Positions 26,481 through 35,510 are shown, numbered from the stretch's first letter. The stretch is 64,000 bases of DNA from Gemmatimonadota bacterium (GCA_016704465.1 JADJAD010000001.1:248001-312000); one strand, 5' to 3'. The notes: a model not told the origin generated them from the sequence alone. Program-made: numbers and translations.

Positions 26481-27725
26481 ATGCCGAAGGTGATCGTGAT
26501 CGGCGCGGGCGCCGCGGGGTTGATGGCCGCGAGCTTCGCGGCAACGGCCGGCGCCGAGACGGTGCTGGTCGAGCGGACGCGCGACGGGGGGCGCAAGATC
26601 CTCATCAGCGGCGGCGGCAGGTGCAACGTACTGCCGGCGCGGGTGGACGAGTCCCGTTTCGTGACCGACTCCTCGCCGAACCTGTTGCGCAAGATGGTGC
26701 GCGCGTGGCCGTTGGCGCAGCAACGGGCGTTCTTCGAGGAGACGCTGGGCATCGCGCTCGAAGAGGAGACCGTGTCGGCCAAGCTCTTCCCCGCGTCGCA
26801 TCGCGCGCGCGACGTGCGCGATGGGCTACTGGCCCACGCTCGTGCCGTCGGCGTGCAGCTGCTGATGGAGACCCGCGTCACCGGGATCGCCCCGAGTGCC
26901 ACGGGGTGGGAGGTGACGACCGAACTCGGCGAGACGCTGCGTGGCGATGCCGTGATCGTCGCCACCGGGGGACTCTCGGTCCCCAACGCGGGGAGCGACG
27001 GCGCAGGGCTGGAAATGCTCGCAGCGCTGGGGCATGCGATGCACACGACCTACGCAGCGCTCACACCCGTCACCGCCGACGCGCCCGCCTTCTCCGCGCT
27101 CGCCGGCGTCTCGCTCACGGTGTCGCTGACGGCACGCAGCGCAGCGCGCTCAGCGACGGCTCGCGGCGGTTTCCTGTTCACCCATCGCGGATACAGCGGC
27201 CCTTCGGTGCTGGACGTCTCGCACGTGCTGGTGCGCGCTCGCGCCGAGCAGGCCGCGGCCACCCTGCAGGTGCAATGGACCCCGTGGGGCGATGCGGAGT
27301 GGGAGGCGGCGCTCAAGCCGCATGGTGCTCGCAGCGTGACCGGGGCGCTGCGCGCACAGCTCCCCGACCGACTGGCCGCCGTGCTGCTCGACGCAGCCGC
27401 AGTCGACGCCACCCGCGCCCTCTCCGAGCTGCGCCGGGACGAACGACGTCGCCTCATCGACGTCCTGGTCCGCGGCACGCTCCCCTGGGACGGCGACGAG
27501 GGCTACAAGAAAGCCGAGGTCACGGGGGGAGGGGTCGCGTTAGGCGAGGTGCACCCGCAGACCATGGAGAGCCGACGGCACCGCGGGCTCTTTCTCTGCG
27601 GCGAGGTGCTCGACGCCTTCGGCCCGATCGGTGGCTACAACTTCCTGTGGGCGTGGGCGACCGGCCGGGCGGCAGGGCTCGGAGCGGCGGGCCGCGCTGG
27701 GATCGCCGTGACGGCCGCCGGCTGA
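26481..27725 (+). CDS. BaiN/HI0933-family FAD-dependent oxidoreductase
   Basis: The 414-residue flavoprotein starts at the ATG directly before its FAD-binding Rossmann motif (VIGAGAAGLMAA). Family signatures follow: GRKILISGGGRCNV near 35-48, VIVATGGLSVPNAGSDG near 160, GGFLFTHRGYSGP near 230 and the C-terminal CGEVLDAFGPIGGYN FAD motif near 375. Family members bind FAD and NAD(P)H in the cytoplasm. BaiN itself acts in bile-acid metabolism of gut bacteria, but most members have no known substrate, and the bile-acid role should not be transferred here. GAGACCG before the ATG is a weak ribosome site. It converges on the Tat-exported DsrE-like gene, 22 bp away. Confidence 0.88.
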   Translation: MPKVIVIGAGAAGLMAASFAATAGAETVLVERTRDGGRKILISGGGRCNVLPARVDESRFVTDSSPNLLRKMVRAWPLAQQRAFFEETLGIALEEETVSAKLFPASHRARDVRDGLLAHARAVGVQLLMETRVTGIAPSATGWEVTTELGETLRGDAVIVATGGLSVPNAGSDGAGLEMLAALGHAMHTTYAALTPVTADAPAFSALAGVSLTVSLTARSAARSATARGGFLFTHRGYSGPSVLDVSHVLVRARAEQAAATLQVQWTPWGDAEWEAALKPHGARSVTGALRAQLPDRLAAVLLDAAAVDATRALSELRRDERRRLIDVLVRGTLPWDGDEGYKKAEVTGGGVALGEVHPQTMESRRHRGLFLCGEVLDAFGPIGGYNFLWAWATGRAAGLGAAGRAGIAVTAAG

Positions 27726-27747
27726 CCCCCGCAGGCGGCCCCCGCCG

Positions 27748-28446
27748 CTAGCTCGCCATGATGTACGCGCAACCGGCCTCCTGTGCCCGCAGCGCCGCGA
27801 AGATCCCGTTCGGCTGCATGATGATGCCCGGGATGAGATCCTGCCTGGCCCGAGCCATGGCCGCCGCCGCATCGAGCGACTCGGCCTTGCGATAGTGCGA
27901 CGAGACGAAGCGGAAGGCCCAGCCGCAGGCGAGCACGATGCCGCCGCTCTCGAGAAACGTCTCGAGCTTGTACTTGGTCGCCCCGGCCGCGCTGCCGGCG
28001 GAGCGTGCGCTGAGCGGATTCGCCCGCGCCCACTTCTTCCCGTTTGCGTCTCGCAGCTTGTGCGACTTGCCGATCTCGAAGCGCGCCCAGTAGTCGTCGG
28101 TCATCACGAGGTCGATCGCCGAGTGTCGCAGGACGAGCACGGGCGACATCTCGGTACGCTCGGCGCCGTACACTTCCTTGTACTGGTCGCACCAGGCGAC
28201 CGCGCGCACGAGCGCGGCCCCGTCGGACATGTCGGGCGAGTCGAAGACCGCCTTGTACTTCCCGGTTACCCGCGCCGTCCAGCTCACGTCCCACGTCTCG
28301 GAGACCGGCTCCGGATGGTCGTTCGGCGTCGGCGACGAGGTCGGACGAGCGGGAAAGATGGCGTGGGCGATCGACGGAGTGCCGGCGACCCCCGCGAGTG
28401 AGGCGCCACCGAGCCAGCCGAGGAATCGTCGCCGAGGATTGGACAT
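27748..28446 (-). CDS. Tat-exported DsrE/DsrF-like protein
   Basis: The protein has 232 residues. It starts with a twin-arginine signal (RRRFLGWLGGASLAGVAG) and cleavage near AHA. The C-terminal half has the DsrE-like pattern: a hydrophobic strand GIVLACGWAFRF with a Cys, then LIPGIIMQPNGIFAALRAQEAGCAYI, close to the usual 'P-S-G-V-x-E-L...Q-x-x-G-x-A-Y-I' ending of COG1416-type DsrE-like proteins. About 70 extra residues rich in Trp and Asp lie between signal and domain. Such proteins can carry sulfur on Cys, but no sulfur-oxidation genes are nearby, so the role is unknown. Export by Tat suggests the protein folds, perhaps with a cofactor, before transport. Confidence 0.65.
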   Translation of the reverse strand: MSNPRRRFLGWLGGASLAGVAGTPSIAHAIFPARPTSSPTPNDHPEPVSETWDVSWTARVTGKYKAVFDSPDMSDGAALVRAVAWCDQYKEVYGAERTEMSPVLVLRHSAIDLVMTDDYWARFEIGKSHKLRDANGKKWARANPLSARSAGSAAGATKYKLETFLESGGIVLACGWAFRFVSSHYRKAESLDAAAAMARARQDLIPGIIMQPNGIFAALRAQEAGCAYIMAS

Positions 28447-28560
28447 GCGCGGGAATAGTTGGAGAGAGCGTGGACGAATCCCCTCAATCTACGAGCGTGC
28501 CGCGGTGACTCGCGAGGGTGGCACGACGGCTGGCGAAGGAGGAGCGGCGCGGGCGCGAAC

Positions 28561-28612
28561 CGGGCCCGCGTACCGGGCCCGCGTACCGGGCCCGTGTACC
28601 GGGCGAACGTGT
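28561..28612. repeat. 13-bp tandem repeat, CGGGCCCGCGTAC
   Basis: Two perfect copies (28561-28586), one copy with a single change (28587-28599) and a degenerate fourth lie in the 197-bp gap downstream of the acylaminoacyl-peptidase-like gene and upstream of the DsrE-like gene. Confidence 0.8.
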
Positions 28613-28643
28613 CGGAGGCACGTGCCGGCATTCGCGTCGCCGC

Positions 28644-30800
28644 TCAGCTCACCTTCCCTCCCTTCAGCCAGCGATCGAGCCAGCGCCGCTCATTGAGCAT
28701 TCGATGCACCTGGTTCCATGACCCGTTGATGCCGTGCGCCATCCCCTCGTACTGGATCATCTTCGTCGGGATGCCATTCTTCTTGAGCGCCACGTACATC
28801 TGCTCGGCCTCGGAGTACGGCACACGCTGGTCCACCTCGCCGTGGACGAAGAGCGTGGGGGCCTTGACCCGGTTCGCGTAGCTGAGCGGCGACTGTCGCA
28901 TCATCAAGTCGCGCGCGGCGGGATCCCACGGCGTCCCGAAGAACTCCGTCTCCTTGGTGCGGGCGATGTCGGCGGTGCCGTAGTCGCTGACCCAGTTCAC
29001 GATCCCGGCGCCGGGAATGGCGGCGGCGAAGCGATCGGGATACTGGGTGATCAGCCAGTTGGTCATGAAGCCGCCATACGAGTGCCCCATCGTGGCCACC
29101 TGCGAGCGGTCGATCGGATAGCGGGCGATGGCGTAGTCGATGCCGGCCATCACATCCTCGCCGTCCCTGGTCCCCCAGCCACCCCATGTGCCCCACAGAA
29201 ACTTCTCGCCGTAACCGGTGCTGCTGCGGAAGTTCACCTTCAGGACGAAATAGCCGTTGGCGGCAAGGTATTGGGCCTTGAAGTCGAAGGCATAACCATC
29301 GGCTGCGTGCGGGCCTCCGTGGTTGCTCACCACCAGTGGGTACGAACCGGAGTCGGCGCGATACCCGAACGGGAGCATCAGCCACCCTTCCACGGGCGTG
29401 CCATCGGCGCTGGCGAACTGCAGTCGTTCGGCGCGACTGAGCGCGATGCCGGCCAGCATATCGTCGTTGAGCGCGGTCAGGCGCCGCTCGTTGGACCCGT
29501 CGATGCGGGCAACGTAGACGTCTGGCGGCGCTTCGATGCGTCCGATCGTGTAGGCGATGGTCGTGAACGCGCGGTCGAAGCTCACCCCGTTGATGCGCCG
29601 CTCGCCACGCGTGACCTGTTCCACAGCGCCGCCGGCCACCGGGACGCGAAAGAGGTGCGTGCCGCCGCCGATGCCGCCGGTGAAGTACACATATCGCGAA
29701 TCGGGACTCCAGGTGGCACCAGCTGGGAGGTAGTCCCAGTCGGCTGTCAGGATGCGCGGCTCACCTCCACCGACCGGGACGATGGCGAGATCGGTCGGTC
29801 CGCCGTGGTCCAGCGTTTGGGCGATGACGGCGTCGGTCGAGAGTTGCCGCGTGAACAGGATGAACCGCCCGTCGGGAGAAAAGGCCGCGTTGGTATGCTG
29901 GACCGTACGGTCGTGCGTGAGCGCGCGGACCGTGCCATCGGTCGTCGCGAGGTAGACCTCACTCGCGCCATACCGCCGCTCGTCGCGATACGCCGAGTCG
30001 GCGGTGAACAGCAGCTGCGTGCCGGCACTGTTCCACTGCAGTCCCTGCGGCCGGAGCCCCAGTCGCGTGAGCTGTCGCTCGCTGCCGTCGCGCGACAGCC
30101 AGAGCTCCTGCGCCGGATTCACGGCCGGGTCGGCGGCATTGGGGAGGGGAAACGGCTGGCCATCACGCTGGAAGTTGAGCCAGTCGAACGCCACACCCTT
30201 GAATCGCGACTCGTGCCGCTGCTCGAAGTCTGTCAGGGGGGCGTCGGCGCGGGCTGGGGGCGGAGCGTCGCGCAGGATGGCCGTTGCAGCCCCGCTCCGG
30301 TGCACCAGTCGTACTTCGCCCCCCCGTCCGCCGCCCCGAAGCACAGCCGGCAACTCCCGGTTGGAGAGTCGCGCCGGGACGGCGGGATCCAACGTCCATC
30401 CCACTCGGTCGCCCTCGAACTGCAGCGATCCGTCATCTCCCCATCGCGGTGCCGTGGCGTGCATGCCGTCGGCCGACACGCGGGCGGGCTGACGGCTCCC
30501 ATCTGCCGCGGCGAGCCAGACCTCGCTCGGGTCGGTGTTGGTCGCCTCGATGCGCGTGGTCACGGTGAAGGCGACCCATTTGCCGTCGGGCGAGATGAGC
30601 GGGGCGCCGACGCTGCGCATGCTGTAGAAGTCCTCCACCTTGAGCGCCCGCGCCTGCGCCTGCGCAGCGCGGGGCGCCTCGGGAGACTGGGACCGCGCGA
30701 TGGAGGTTGGCACGGCCGCAAACGCCGTCACCGAGAGGAGTCGAACCAGGCGGCTGCAGCGGCGGATGCAGCATTGGTCGAGGCGGGCGCGTGATGGCAT
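28644..30800 (-). CDS. Secreted S9C peptidase (acylaminoacyl/dipeptidyl peptidase-like)
   Basis: The 718-residue protein has a signal peptide (cleavage near IARSQ), a beta-propeller built from WD40-like PD40 repeats (about 60-430, with SPDGKWVAF and SPDGRFILFTR) and a C-terminal alpha/beta-hydrolase domain. The catalytic Ser is in GHSYGGFMTN, the Asp in HGEVDQRVPY and the His in YEGMAHGI. HGGPH and YGEKFLWGTWGGWG are typical of the S9C group. It would cleave short peptides or acylated amino acids outside the cytoplasm. It is one of four S9-type genes in the window, alone in its transcription unit, with a tandem repeat in the gap after its stop. Confidence 0.9.
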   Translation of the reverse strand: MPSRARLDQCCIRRCSRLVRLLSVTAFAAVPTSIARSQSPEAPRAAQAQARALKVEDFYSMRSVGAPLISPDGKWVAFTVTTRIEATNTDPSEVWLAAADGSRQPARVSADGMHATAPRWGDDGSLQFEGDRVGWTLDPAVPARLSNRELPAVLRGGGRGGEVRLVHRSGAATAILRDAPPPARADAPLTDFEQRHESRFKGVAFDWLNFQRDGQPFPLPNAADPAVNPAQELWLSRDGSERQLTRLGLRPQGLQWNSAGTQLLFTADSAYRDERRYGASEVYLATTDGTVRALTHDRTVQHTNAAFSPDGRFILFTRQLSTDAVIAQTLDHGGPTDLAIVPVGGGEPRILTADWDYLPAGATWSPDSRYVYFTGGIGGGTHLFRVPVAGGAVEQVTRGERRINGVSFDRAFTTIAYTIGRIEAPPDVYVARIDGSNERRLTALNDDMLAGIALSRAERLQFASADGTPVEGWLMLPFGYRADSGSYPLVVSNHGGPHAADGYAFDFKAQYLAANGYFVLKVNFRSSTGYGEKFLWGTWGGWGTRDGEDVMAGIDYAIARYPIDRSQVATMGHSYGGFMTNWLITQYPDRFAAAIPGAGIVNWVSDYGTADIARTKETEFFGTPWDPAARDLMMRQSPLSYANRVKAPTLFVHGEVDQRVPYSEAEQMYVALKKNGIPTKMIQYEGMAHGINGSWNQVHRMLNERRWLDRWLKGGKVS

Positions 30801-30993
30801 GGGAGAACCCCCGGGGCGAGGTCACGGCGAGGCGGAACAAGCGGCTCGAGTCGCGCGCCAAGTTGCCCCCTCAGTGCTTCACGCGCCAGTCGATGACGCG
30901 GACGCTACGGGCGGGCGACGCCGCATACACCCCGTCATGACCCGGGAACACCTCCCCGACGACTGGCGTTTCGCCGTCATGGCCGGCAGTGGC

Positions 30994-31344
30994 TCAGCCG
31001 ATCAAGCCGAGCGCCGAGAGCAGTATGAAGGAGTTGAGGGCGAGGAAGCTCAGCGCGGGTATCGCAGCGTACCACGGATCGCGAATCACCACACGAACGA
31101 TGGTGCCGCAGATCATCAGCGCCACCAATCCGCCGGAGGCGAGCACAGTCAGGGATTCCACGAGCAGGCCGGCGAGCAGTCCGACGCTTCCTGCGATCTG
31201 GAGCACGCCGGTCAGCGTGCGGAACCGCGCGAGTCCGAAACGATCGAATTCCTCCACCAGGCGCTGCGAGCGCAAGCAGAGGGCGCCGTACCAGGCGAAG
31301 GCCGCTGCCGACACCAGCTGGGCGAGCAGGACTGAGAGTTCCAC
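30994..31344 (-). CDS. Small DoxX-like four-helix membrane protein
   Basis: The product has 116 residues with four hydrophobic helices, few charges between them and the pattern RLVEEFDRFGL...LTGVLQIAGSVGLL, which is seen in DoxX-like proteins. The frame is open further upstream, but that part is highly charged and antisense to the neighbour. I therefore chose the GTG at 31344, with a GGGGG stretch a few bases before it and a membrane start after it. Function is unknown; DoxX relatives are linked to redox and sulfur metabolism. It is divergent from another DoxX-like gene only 69 bp away, and the two share the pattern EEF...YGL/FGL...VGVLKI/TGVLQI, so they are probably duplicated and inverted relatives. 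Confidence 0.75.
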   Translation of the reverse strand: MELSVLLAQLVSAAAFAWYGALCLRSQRLVEEFDRFGLARFRTLTGVLQIAGSVGLLAGLLVESLTVLASGGLVALMICGTIVRVVIRDPWYAAIPALSFLALNSFILLSALGLIG

Positions 31345-31413
31345 CGACCCCCTTGAGTTGATAGCATCGACGCGCCGGGCGCGCCCACCGATCCGATACC
31401 ACTGGAGATGCAA

Positions 31414-31788
31414 ATGCACATGCTCATGCCACTGTTGCAGGTGATTGTCGCCCTCGGTCTGCTGAATGTCTGGCTCGTGCGTGCCGGCCGCAGCACGGCG
31501 TACCGCGGTGGGGGCGCGAAGACCATGGTCGAGGAATTCGCGGCGTACGGCCTGCCTGACTGGATGCGCAAGCTGGTCGGCGTCCTGAAGATCGGTGCGG
31601 CGATCGCGCTGCTGGCCGGCATCTGGGTCCCCGTGCTCGTCGCGCCGACGGCCCTCCTGGTGTCGGTGCTGATGCTGGGTGCCCTCGCGATGCACGTGAA
31701 GATCGGCGACCCCATTCGCAAGTCGGTCCCTGCAGCCATCGTACTGGCGCTCTGCATCGTTATCCTGCTGGGAACGCGGGCGCAGTAG
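31414..31788 (+). CDS. DoxX-family membrane protein
   Basis: The protein has 124 residues with four membrane helices. GGAG (31404-31407) lies six bases before the ATG at 31414 and directly abuts the ATG at 31408, so 31414 is the better start. The central motif VEEFAAYGLPDWMRKLVGVLKIGAAIALL is that of DoxX-like proteins, here read from residues about 40-70. Its divergent neighbour on the other strand is of the same type. A 12-bp tandem repeat follows 20 bp after the stop. No substrate or partner can be read from the sequence. Confidence 0.8.
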   Translation: MHMLMPLLQVIVALGLLNVWLVRAGRSTAYRGGGAKTMVEEFAAYGLPDWMRKLVGVLKIGAAIALLAGIWVPVLVAPTALLVSVLMLGALAMHVKIGDPIRKSVPAAIVLALCIVILLGTRAQ

Positions 31789-31808
31789 CCCGAGCGACTC
31801 ACCGAGGG

Positions 31809-31844
31809 TCGCTCCGAACATCGCTCCGAACATCGCTCCGAGGG
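31809..31844. repeat. 12-bp tandem repeat, TCGCTCCGAACA
   Basis: Two perfect copies and a third ending in GGG lie 20 bp after the stop of the DoxX gene. Confidence 0.75.
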
Positions 31845-31914
31845 TCGCGCGACTTTACTCTGCGCGACACATTGCCCACCGTCGAGTCACGGCAATTCCT
31901 CGAGCGAGGTATCC

Positions 31915-32412
31915 ATGAAGCGTTGTCTGCACAGGCTGATCGTCGCCGCAGCGGGCCTGCTGGCGCTGCACATCCCGGCCGCCGTGCATGGGCAGGAGGG
32001 CGAGAGTGCCCTGGCCGCAGTCGCGGTGGCCGACTCGGCGCTGGCCGCCATCTCCCGCGGTGACATGACCGGGTTCACAGACCTCATGATCCCGGAGGCA
32101 ATCCTCTTCCCGACCGTCACCCGCAACGGCCAGTCGCGCTACAGCGTCCGAACGCGCGCCGTTCAGCGATCGTCGCCGATGAACGCCGTCGTGACAGAGC
32201 GCGGATGGAATCCGGAGGTGCGGGTCAGCGGACCGGTCGCCGTCGTTTGGTACCCCTACGACCTCTACCTCGACGGCAAGTGGTCGCACTGTGGAGCAGA
32301 CGTGTTCACGCTCGTCAGGCACGAGGGGCGCTGGCGCATCGCGACGATGGCGTGGAGCGCCGAGCAGCCGCCAGCGTGTGCGAAGCATCCGGACGGGCCG
32401 CCCCGGCGGTGA
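31915..32412 (+). CDS. Exported NTF2-like (SnoaL/DUF4440-type) protein
   Basis: The 165-residue protein has a signal peptide (cleavage near AVHGQ). The mature part fits the NTF2-like cone: two helices with AVADSALAAISRGDMTGFTDLMI, then beta strands with GPVAVVWYPYDLYLDGKWSHCG and VFTLVRHEGRWRIATMAWS, the last typical of DUF4440/SnoaL-like domains. These domains bind small ligands or act as small enzymes; no catalytic residues can be assigned. GAGG lies seven bases before the ATG. It converges on a serine hydrolase gene across a strong hairpin. Confidence 0.78.
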   Translation: MKRCLHRLIVAAAGLLALHIPAAVHGQEGESALAAVAVADSALAAISRGDMTGFTDLMIPEAILFPTVTRNGQSRYSVRTRAVQRSSPMNAVVTERGWNPEVRVSGPVAVVWYPYDLYLDGKWSHCGADVFTLVRHEGRWRIATMAWSAEQPPACAKHPDGPPRR

Positions 32413-32444
32413 GTCCGACCGCTGCTCGATCGAACTGACGTGCC

Positions 32445-32500
32445 GCGTGGGGCGCTGACGACCGGCAGCAACCCGGCCGCAGCGCCCCACGCGTCTTGTT
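32445..32500. terminator. Terminator hairpin between convergent genes
   Basis: A perfect 12-bp stem (GCGTGGGGCGCT / AGCGCCCCACGC) with a 24-nt loop containing a smaller hairpin is followed by GTCTTGTTC. It closes the NTF2-like gene and perhaps the convergent serine hydrolase gene. Confidence 0.7.
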
Positions 32501-32510
32501 CGACCCGCGT

Positions 32511-32534
32511 CAGCGCGTCAGCGCGTCAGCGCGT
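32511..32534 (-). repeat. 8-bp tandem repeat carrying the stop codon of the serine hydrolase gene
   Basis: On the gene strand three copies of ACGCGCTG follow one another across the end of the coding region. The last codons GTA ACG CGC TGA run straight into further copies, giving TGA at 32528, 32520 and 32512. The unit of 8 bp is 2 modulo 3, so the three stops are in three different frames. Confidence 0.85.
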
Positions 32535-33776
32535 TACGGCTCCCAGCAACTTGCCGAGGAACTGGTCGATCGCCCCGTTCTCGATCCATCGCACGACCGC
32601 CACCAAGTCGTGCTCGGGATCGACGTACACCAGGTTCGTCCCGTTCCCCACATGTCCGAAGGCCGACGCCGGGGCGCTCGGCATCCACTTGCGATCGGTG
32701 TTGAGGTACCAGTTCATGTAGCCGTACGTGGGCTGCGGCACGGTCGGGGTGAGTGACAGCTTGACCCATTCCTCGGAGAGGATCCGTGTGTCGCCCCACA
32801 CCCCGCGACGCTGCGTAAGCAGGCCGAAACGCGCCATGTCCCACGCATTGATGAACATCCCGCCACCCCAGTGCCCGCCCCCCGACACGACCTGCACCGC
32901 ACGTCCGTCGAGCGTGATCCAGGCGTTGTCGTAGCCGTTCCACCGCCAGGTGCGCGAGGCACCGATCGGGTCCATGAGGTTGTCGCGCAGCACCTCGGGG
33001 AGCGGGCGACGCCAGATGTTAGTGGCGGCCAGGGCGAGGATGTTCACCCGCACATCGTTGTACTCGTACGCAGTCCCGGCTGGCTTGCGCTGACGCGTCC
33101 TCCACTCGGCGGCGTTCTGCAACGGACGGTCGGCCCACTCGGGCTTGCCCCAGAGCGTCCCTTCCCAGTCGCTCGTCTGCCGCAGCAGGTCGTCCCACGT
33201 GATGGTCTTGTTGTGGGGCGTGTTCCACGGATCGATGAACATCGAGTGCCCCGTCGTGCTCCCCGGCTCGGAGGGTGCCGTCAGGCGCAGCGCATACGTC
33301 GGCGCCTGCGACTTCCACACCGTGTCGCGCACCGAGCCGATGAGCCCGCGATCGACGGCCATGCCGAGTGTCGCCGAGAGGAATGACTTGGTCACGGAGT
33401 GCGTCATGTCGACCCGATCGGGCTCGCCCCAGCTGGCGACGACGTATCCACCTCGCACAATCACGCCGGTGGGCTCGCCGCGCGGCTTGAAGGGGCCGAT
33501 CCCCTGGCCGAAGGGCTCGCGCCCGAACGACCGATAGTGCGATTCCTCCATGTCGCGAGGGGCGCGCGCATCGCTGGCGATGGCGAAGGCAATCGCCTCA
33601 GCGAGCCTGGCCGAGTCAATGGCAGCCGCTGCGGGTGTGTGACGCTCCCAGGTCGTGCCCGGGACGTAGGGCGTGGCGGCGGCGCGGCGCTGGGCCTCGA
33701 GCCGCGACGATGGCAGCGCAAACGCAAGCGCGAGGACGAGCGGAACCGTTCGGGAGTCGAGTCGGGAGGTGCGCAC
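32526..33776 (-). CDS. Secreted class C beta-lactamase-type serine hydrolase
   Basis: The frame is open to 33887, but I prefer the GTG at 33776 (416 residues), since it directly precedes a signal peptide (VPLVLALAFALPSS, cleavage near LEAQ). The fold is that of class C beta-lactamases and DD-peptidases: SVTK (Ser-x-x-Lys nucleophile), YEYND as the Tyr-x-Asn-like motif and FGHVGNG toward the end in place of the HxG/KTG box. Such proteins act on peptides, esters or D-amino-acid compounds; true beta-lactamase activity is unlikely. No clear ribosome site is seen for any start. The stop codon lies in an 8-bp tandem repeat that repeats the stop in other frames. Confidence 0.83.
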   Translation of the reverse strand: MRTSRLDSRTVPLVLALAFALPSSRLEAQRRAAATPYVPGTTWERHTPAAAAIDSARLAEAIAFAIASDARAPRDMEESHYRSFGREPFGQGIGPFKPRGEPTGVIVRGGYVVASWGEPDRVDMTHSVTKSFLSATLGMAVDRGLIGSVRDTVWKSQAPTYALRLTAPSEPGSTTGHSMFIDPWNTPHNKTITWDDLLRQTSDWEGTLWGKPEWADRPLQNAAEWRTRQRKPAGTAYEYNDVRVNILALAATNIWRRPLPEVLRDNLMDPIGASRTWRWNGYDNAWITLDGRAVQVVSGGGHWGGGMFINAWDMARFGLLTQRRGVWGDTRILSEEWVKLSLTPTVPQPTYGYMNWYLNTDRKWMPSAPASAFGHVGNGTNLVYVDPEHDLVAVVRWIENGAIDQFLGKLLGAVTR

Positions 33777-33974
33777 GGGAGTTGGTCGGGGTGGAGGCAC
33801 GAGCGGCGAATCAGAAGCTACCGCCGTGTCCGAATGGCAGCGAGGCGGCGACATCACGCTGGATGTCGCCGCCCCTCGCACGTCCATTCGGGTCGTCCTT
33901 ATGGATGGCCTGCGCGAACCTCGCGCTGGCCCACGCCGTGGCTCACGGACAGCGTGGCACGCCGACTTGGCGGC

Positions 33975-35510
33975 TCACGGGTTCACGGTGACCGTTACCT
34001 GCCCCACTCCGCCGGGTGTCGCGCTCGTGACGAGGATCTGGTAGGTCCATCCCAACGTTGCCGGGGGAACCGAGACGCTGACCGTCTCTCCCGCCGCCAC
34101 GGCTGTCGCAGAGAAGGAACCCAGTCCCGATACCCGTACCTCGAGGTAGACGGGAAAGTTGGCCGCAGTTGCCGACACGCCGAACGCATCGCCGATGATC
34201 GCCAAGGTCGAGAAGACGAGACCTGGGCGGTCCGGCACTGCGCTATAAAACTGCACGTCGCACTGCGCCTGCAACTCGCCCCCGAAGGTCACCCCTCTCG
34301 AGACGCTGGCAGCGGCGCACGCCGGAAGCTGCGCCAGCGTCGCCGTCGCGAGCTGGTACGCATTGCCGCGGCTCGAGAGGTCTCGCAACGTGAGGCGCGC
34401 GTCGTACGTCCCCGCGCGCACGGCCGCGAACCGCACGCGATCAGTGGCCCCGAGCGGTGTCCCGAAGGGCGCGAGTCGATCGATGGGATAGAACTGAGCG
34501 GAATCGCTCCCCGACACCTCGAAGCGAAGGACGGAGGGCGCGGCGACCACATACCGGAACAGGTCGACCACGCCGGCGCAGTCGCTCGCCTCGTAGCGGT
34601 CCACGACGGGAAGGCCGATCGTCAATGGCAGTGGTGCGCACGGGTCGGGGACGATGACCACGGCGGTATCACGCACCGTGCTGTCGAACGCCGAGCGCAC
34701 CTCGATACGGGCGCGCCCAATGGAGATGGCCGAGACCACACCGCTGGCCGAGACCGACGCTGCGCCAGGGTCCAGCGAGCGCCACGACACCCCGGTCGAC
34801 ACGGCACTGTCGGCGACGACGCTGGCGGTCAGCGTTGTGGTAGTCGTCGGACGCGCGTTGACGCTATCGGGCGACACGGAGACCTGGCTGACGCTGCGCA
34901 CCGTGACGGCGACGGAGTCGCTGCGCCCTTCGGAGGCGGCTCGAATGACTGCGCTGCCGCGCGCGATGGCGCGCACGACCCCCGTCCCACCGACGCTGGC
35001 AACCGCCGGGTTGGACGATGTCCAGGCGATGGTCCTCCCCGACAGCGCCGCGTTGGCGGCATCGAAGGTGGCGGCGCCGGCGATGGCGCTGTCTCCGCGC
35101 AGGAGCGAGCGCGCGGCGAGCGTGATCGCCACCCGTGCCACAGGCGGCAGCGAGACGGTCACGGTCGCCGTTCCGGACACCGCGCCCGAGCTCGCCCGCA
35201 ACGTCGCCGTGCCGGCCGCGACGGCCGTGACGGTCGCCGAGCTACCGTTCCCCGCGACCGTGGCAACCGCGGGCGTTTCCGACGTCCACGTCACGGTGGC
35301 GCTGCCGAACGGTTGTCCATTGCTCCCGGTCAGTGCGGCCGTGAGCGTCGCGGTCGATCCCACCGCGAGCGTTGCGGTCGACGGCGAGACGGTGATCGAG
35401 GTCAGGGTCACCTGCACCGGGGGGGTGGTCCCCCCGTCGCCACCCGTACACCCAGCAGCCGCAAGCACCAGCCCCATCCATACCTGCCTCACCGCCCGAT
35501 GCAGTGCCAT
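33975..35510 (-). CDS. Lipoprotein with bacterial Ig-like (Big_2) domains
   Basis: The 511-residue protein begins with a lipoprotein signal ending at VLAAAGC, followed by a Gly/Thr linker. Three Ig-like domains of the Big_2 type follow (about 35-120, 125-205 and 208-290). Each has the pattern 'V(S)P..A.L..G.T..LTA...D....V.W.S..PAVA.V...G.V.A...G.A.I.A'. The C-terminal 200 residues are beta-rich, contain two Cys and look like a carbohydrate- or protein-binding domain that I do not recognise. It is probably surface exposed and adhesive. GGAGAGG before the ATG is a good ribosome site. It lies between a serine hydrolase and a sortilin-like gene, all on the minus strand. Confidence 0.82.
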   Translation of the reverse strand: MALHRAVRQVWMGLVLAAAGCTGGDGGTTPPVQVTLTSITVSPSTATLAVGSTATLTAALTGSNGQPFGSATVTWTSETPAVATVAGNGSSATVTAVAAGTATLRASSGAVSGTATVTVSLPPVARVAITLAARSLLRGDSAIAGAATFDAANAALSGRTIAWTSSNPAVASVGGTGVVRAIARGSAVIRAASEGRSDSVAVTVRSVSQVSVSPDSVNARPTTTTTLTASVVADSAVSTGVSWRSLDPGAASVSASGVVSAISIGRARIEVRSAFDSTVRDTAVVIVPDPCAPLPLTIGLPVVDRYEASDCAGVVDLFRYVVAAPSVLRFEVSGSDSAQFYPIDRLAPFGTPLGATDRVRFAAVRAGTYDARLTLRDLSSRGNAYQLATATLAQLPACAAASVSRGVTFGGELQAQCDVQFYSAVPDRPGLVFSTLAIIGDAFGVSATAANFPVYLEVRVSGLGSFSATAVAAGETVSVSVPPATLGWTYQILVTSATPGGVGQVTVTVNP

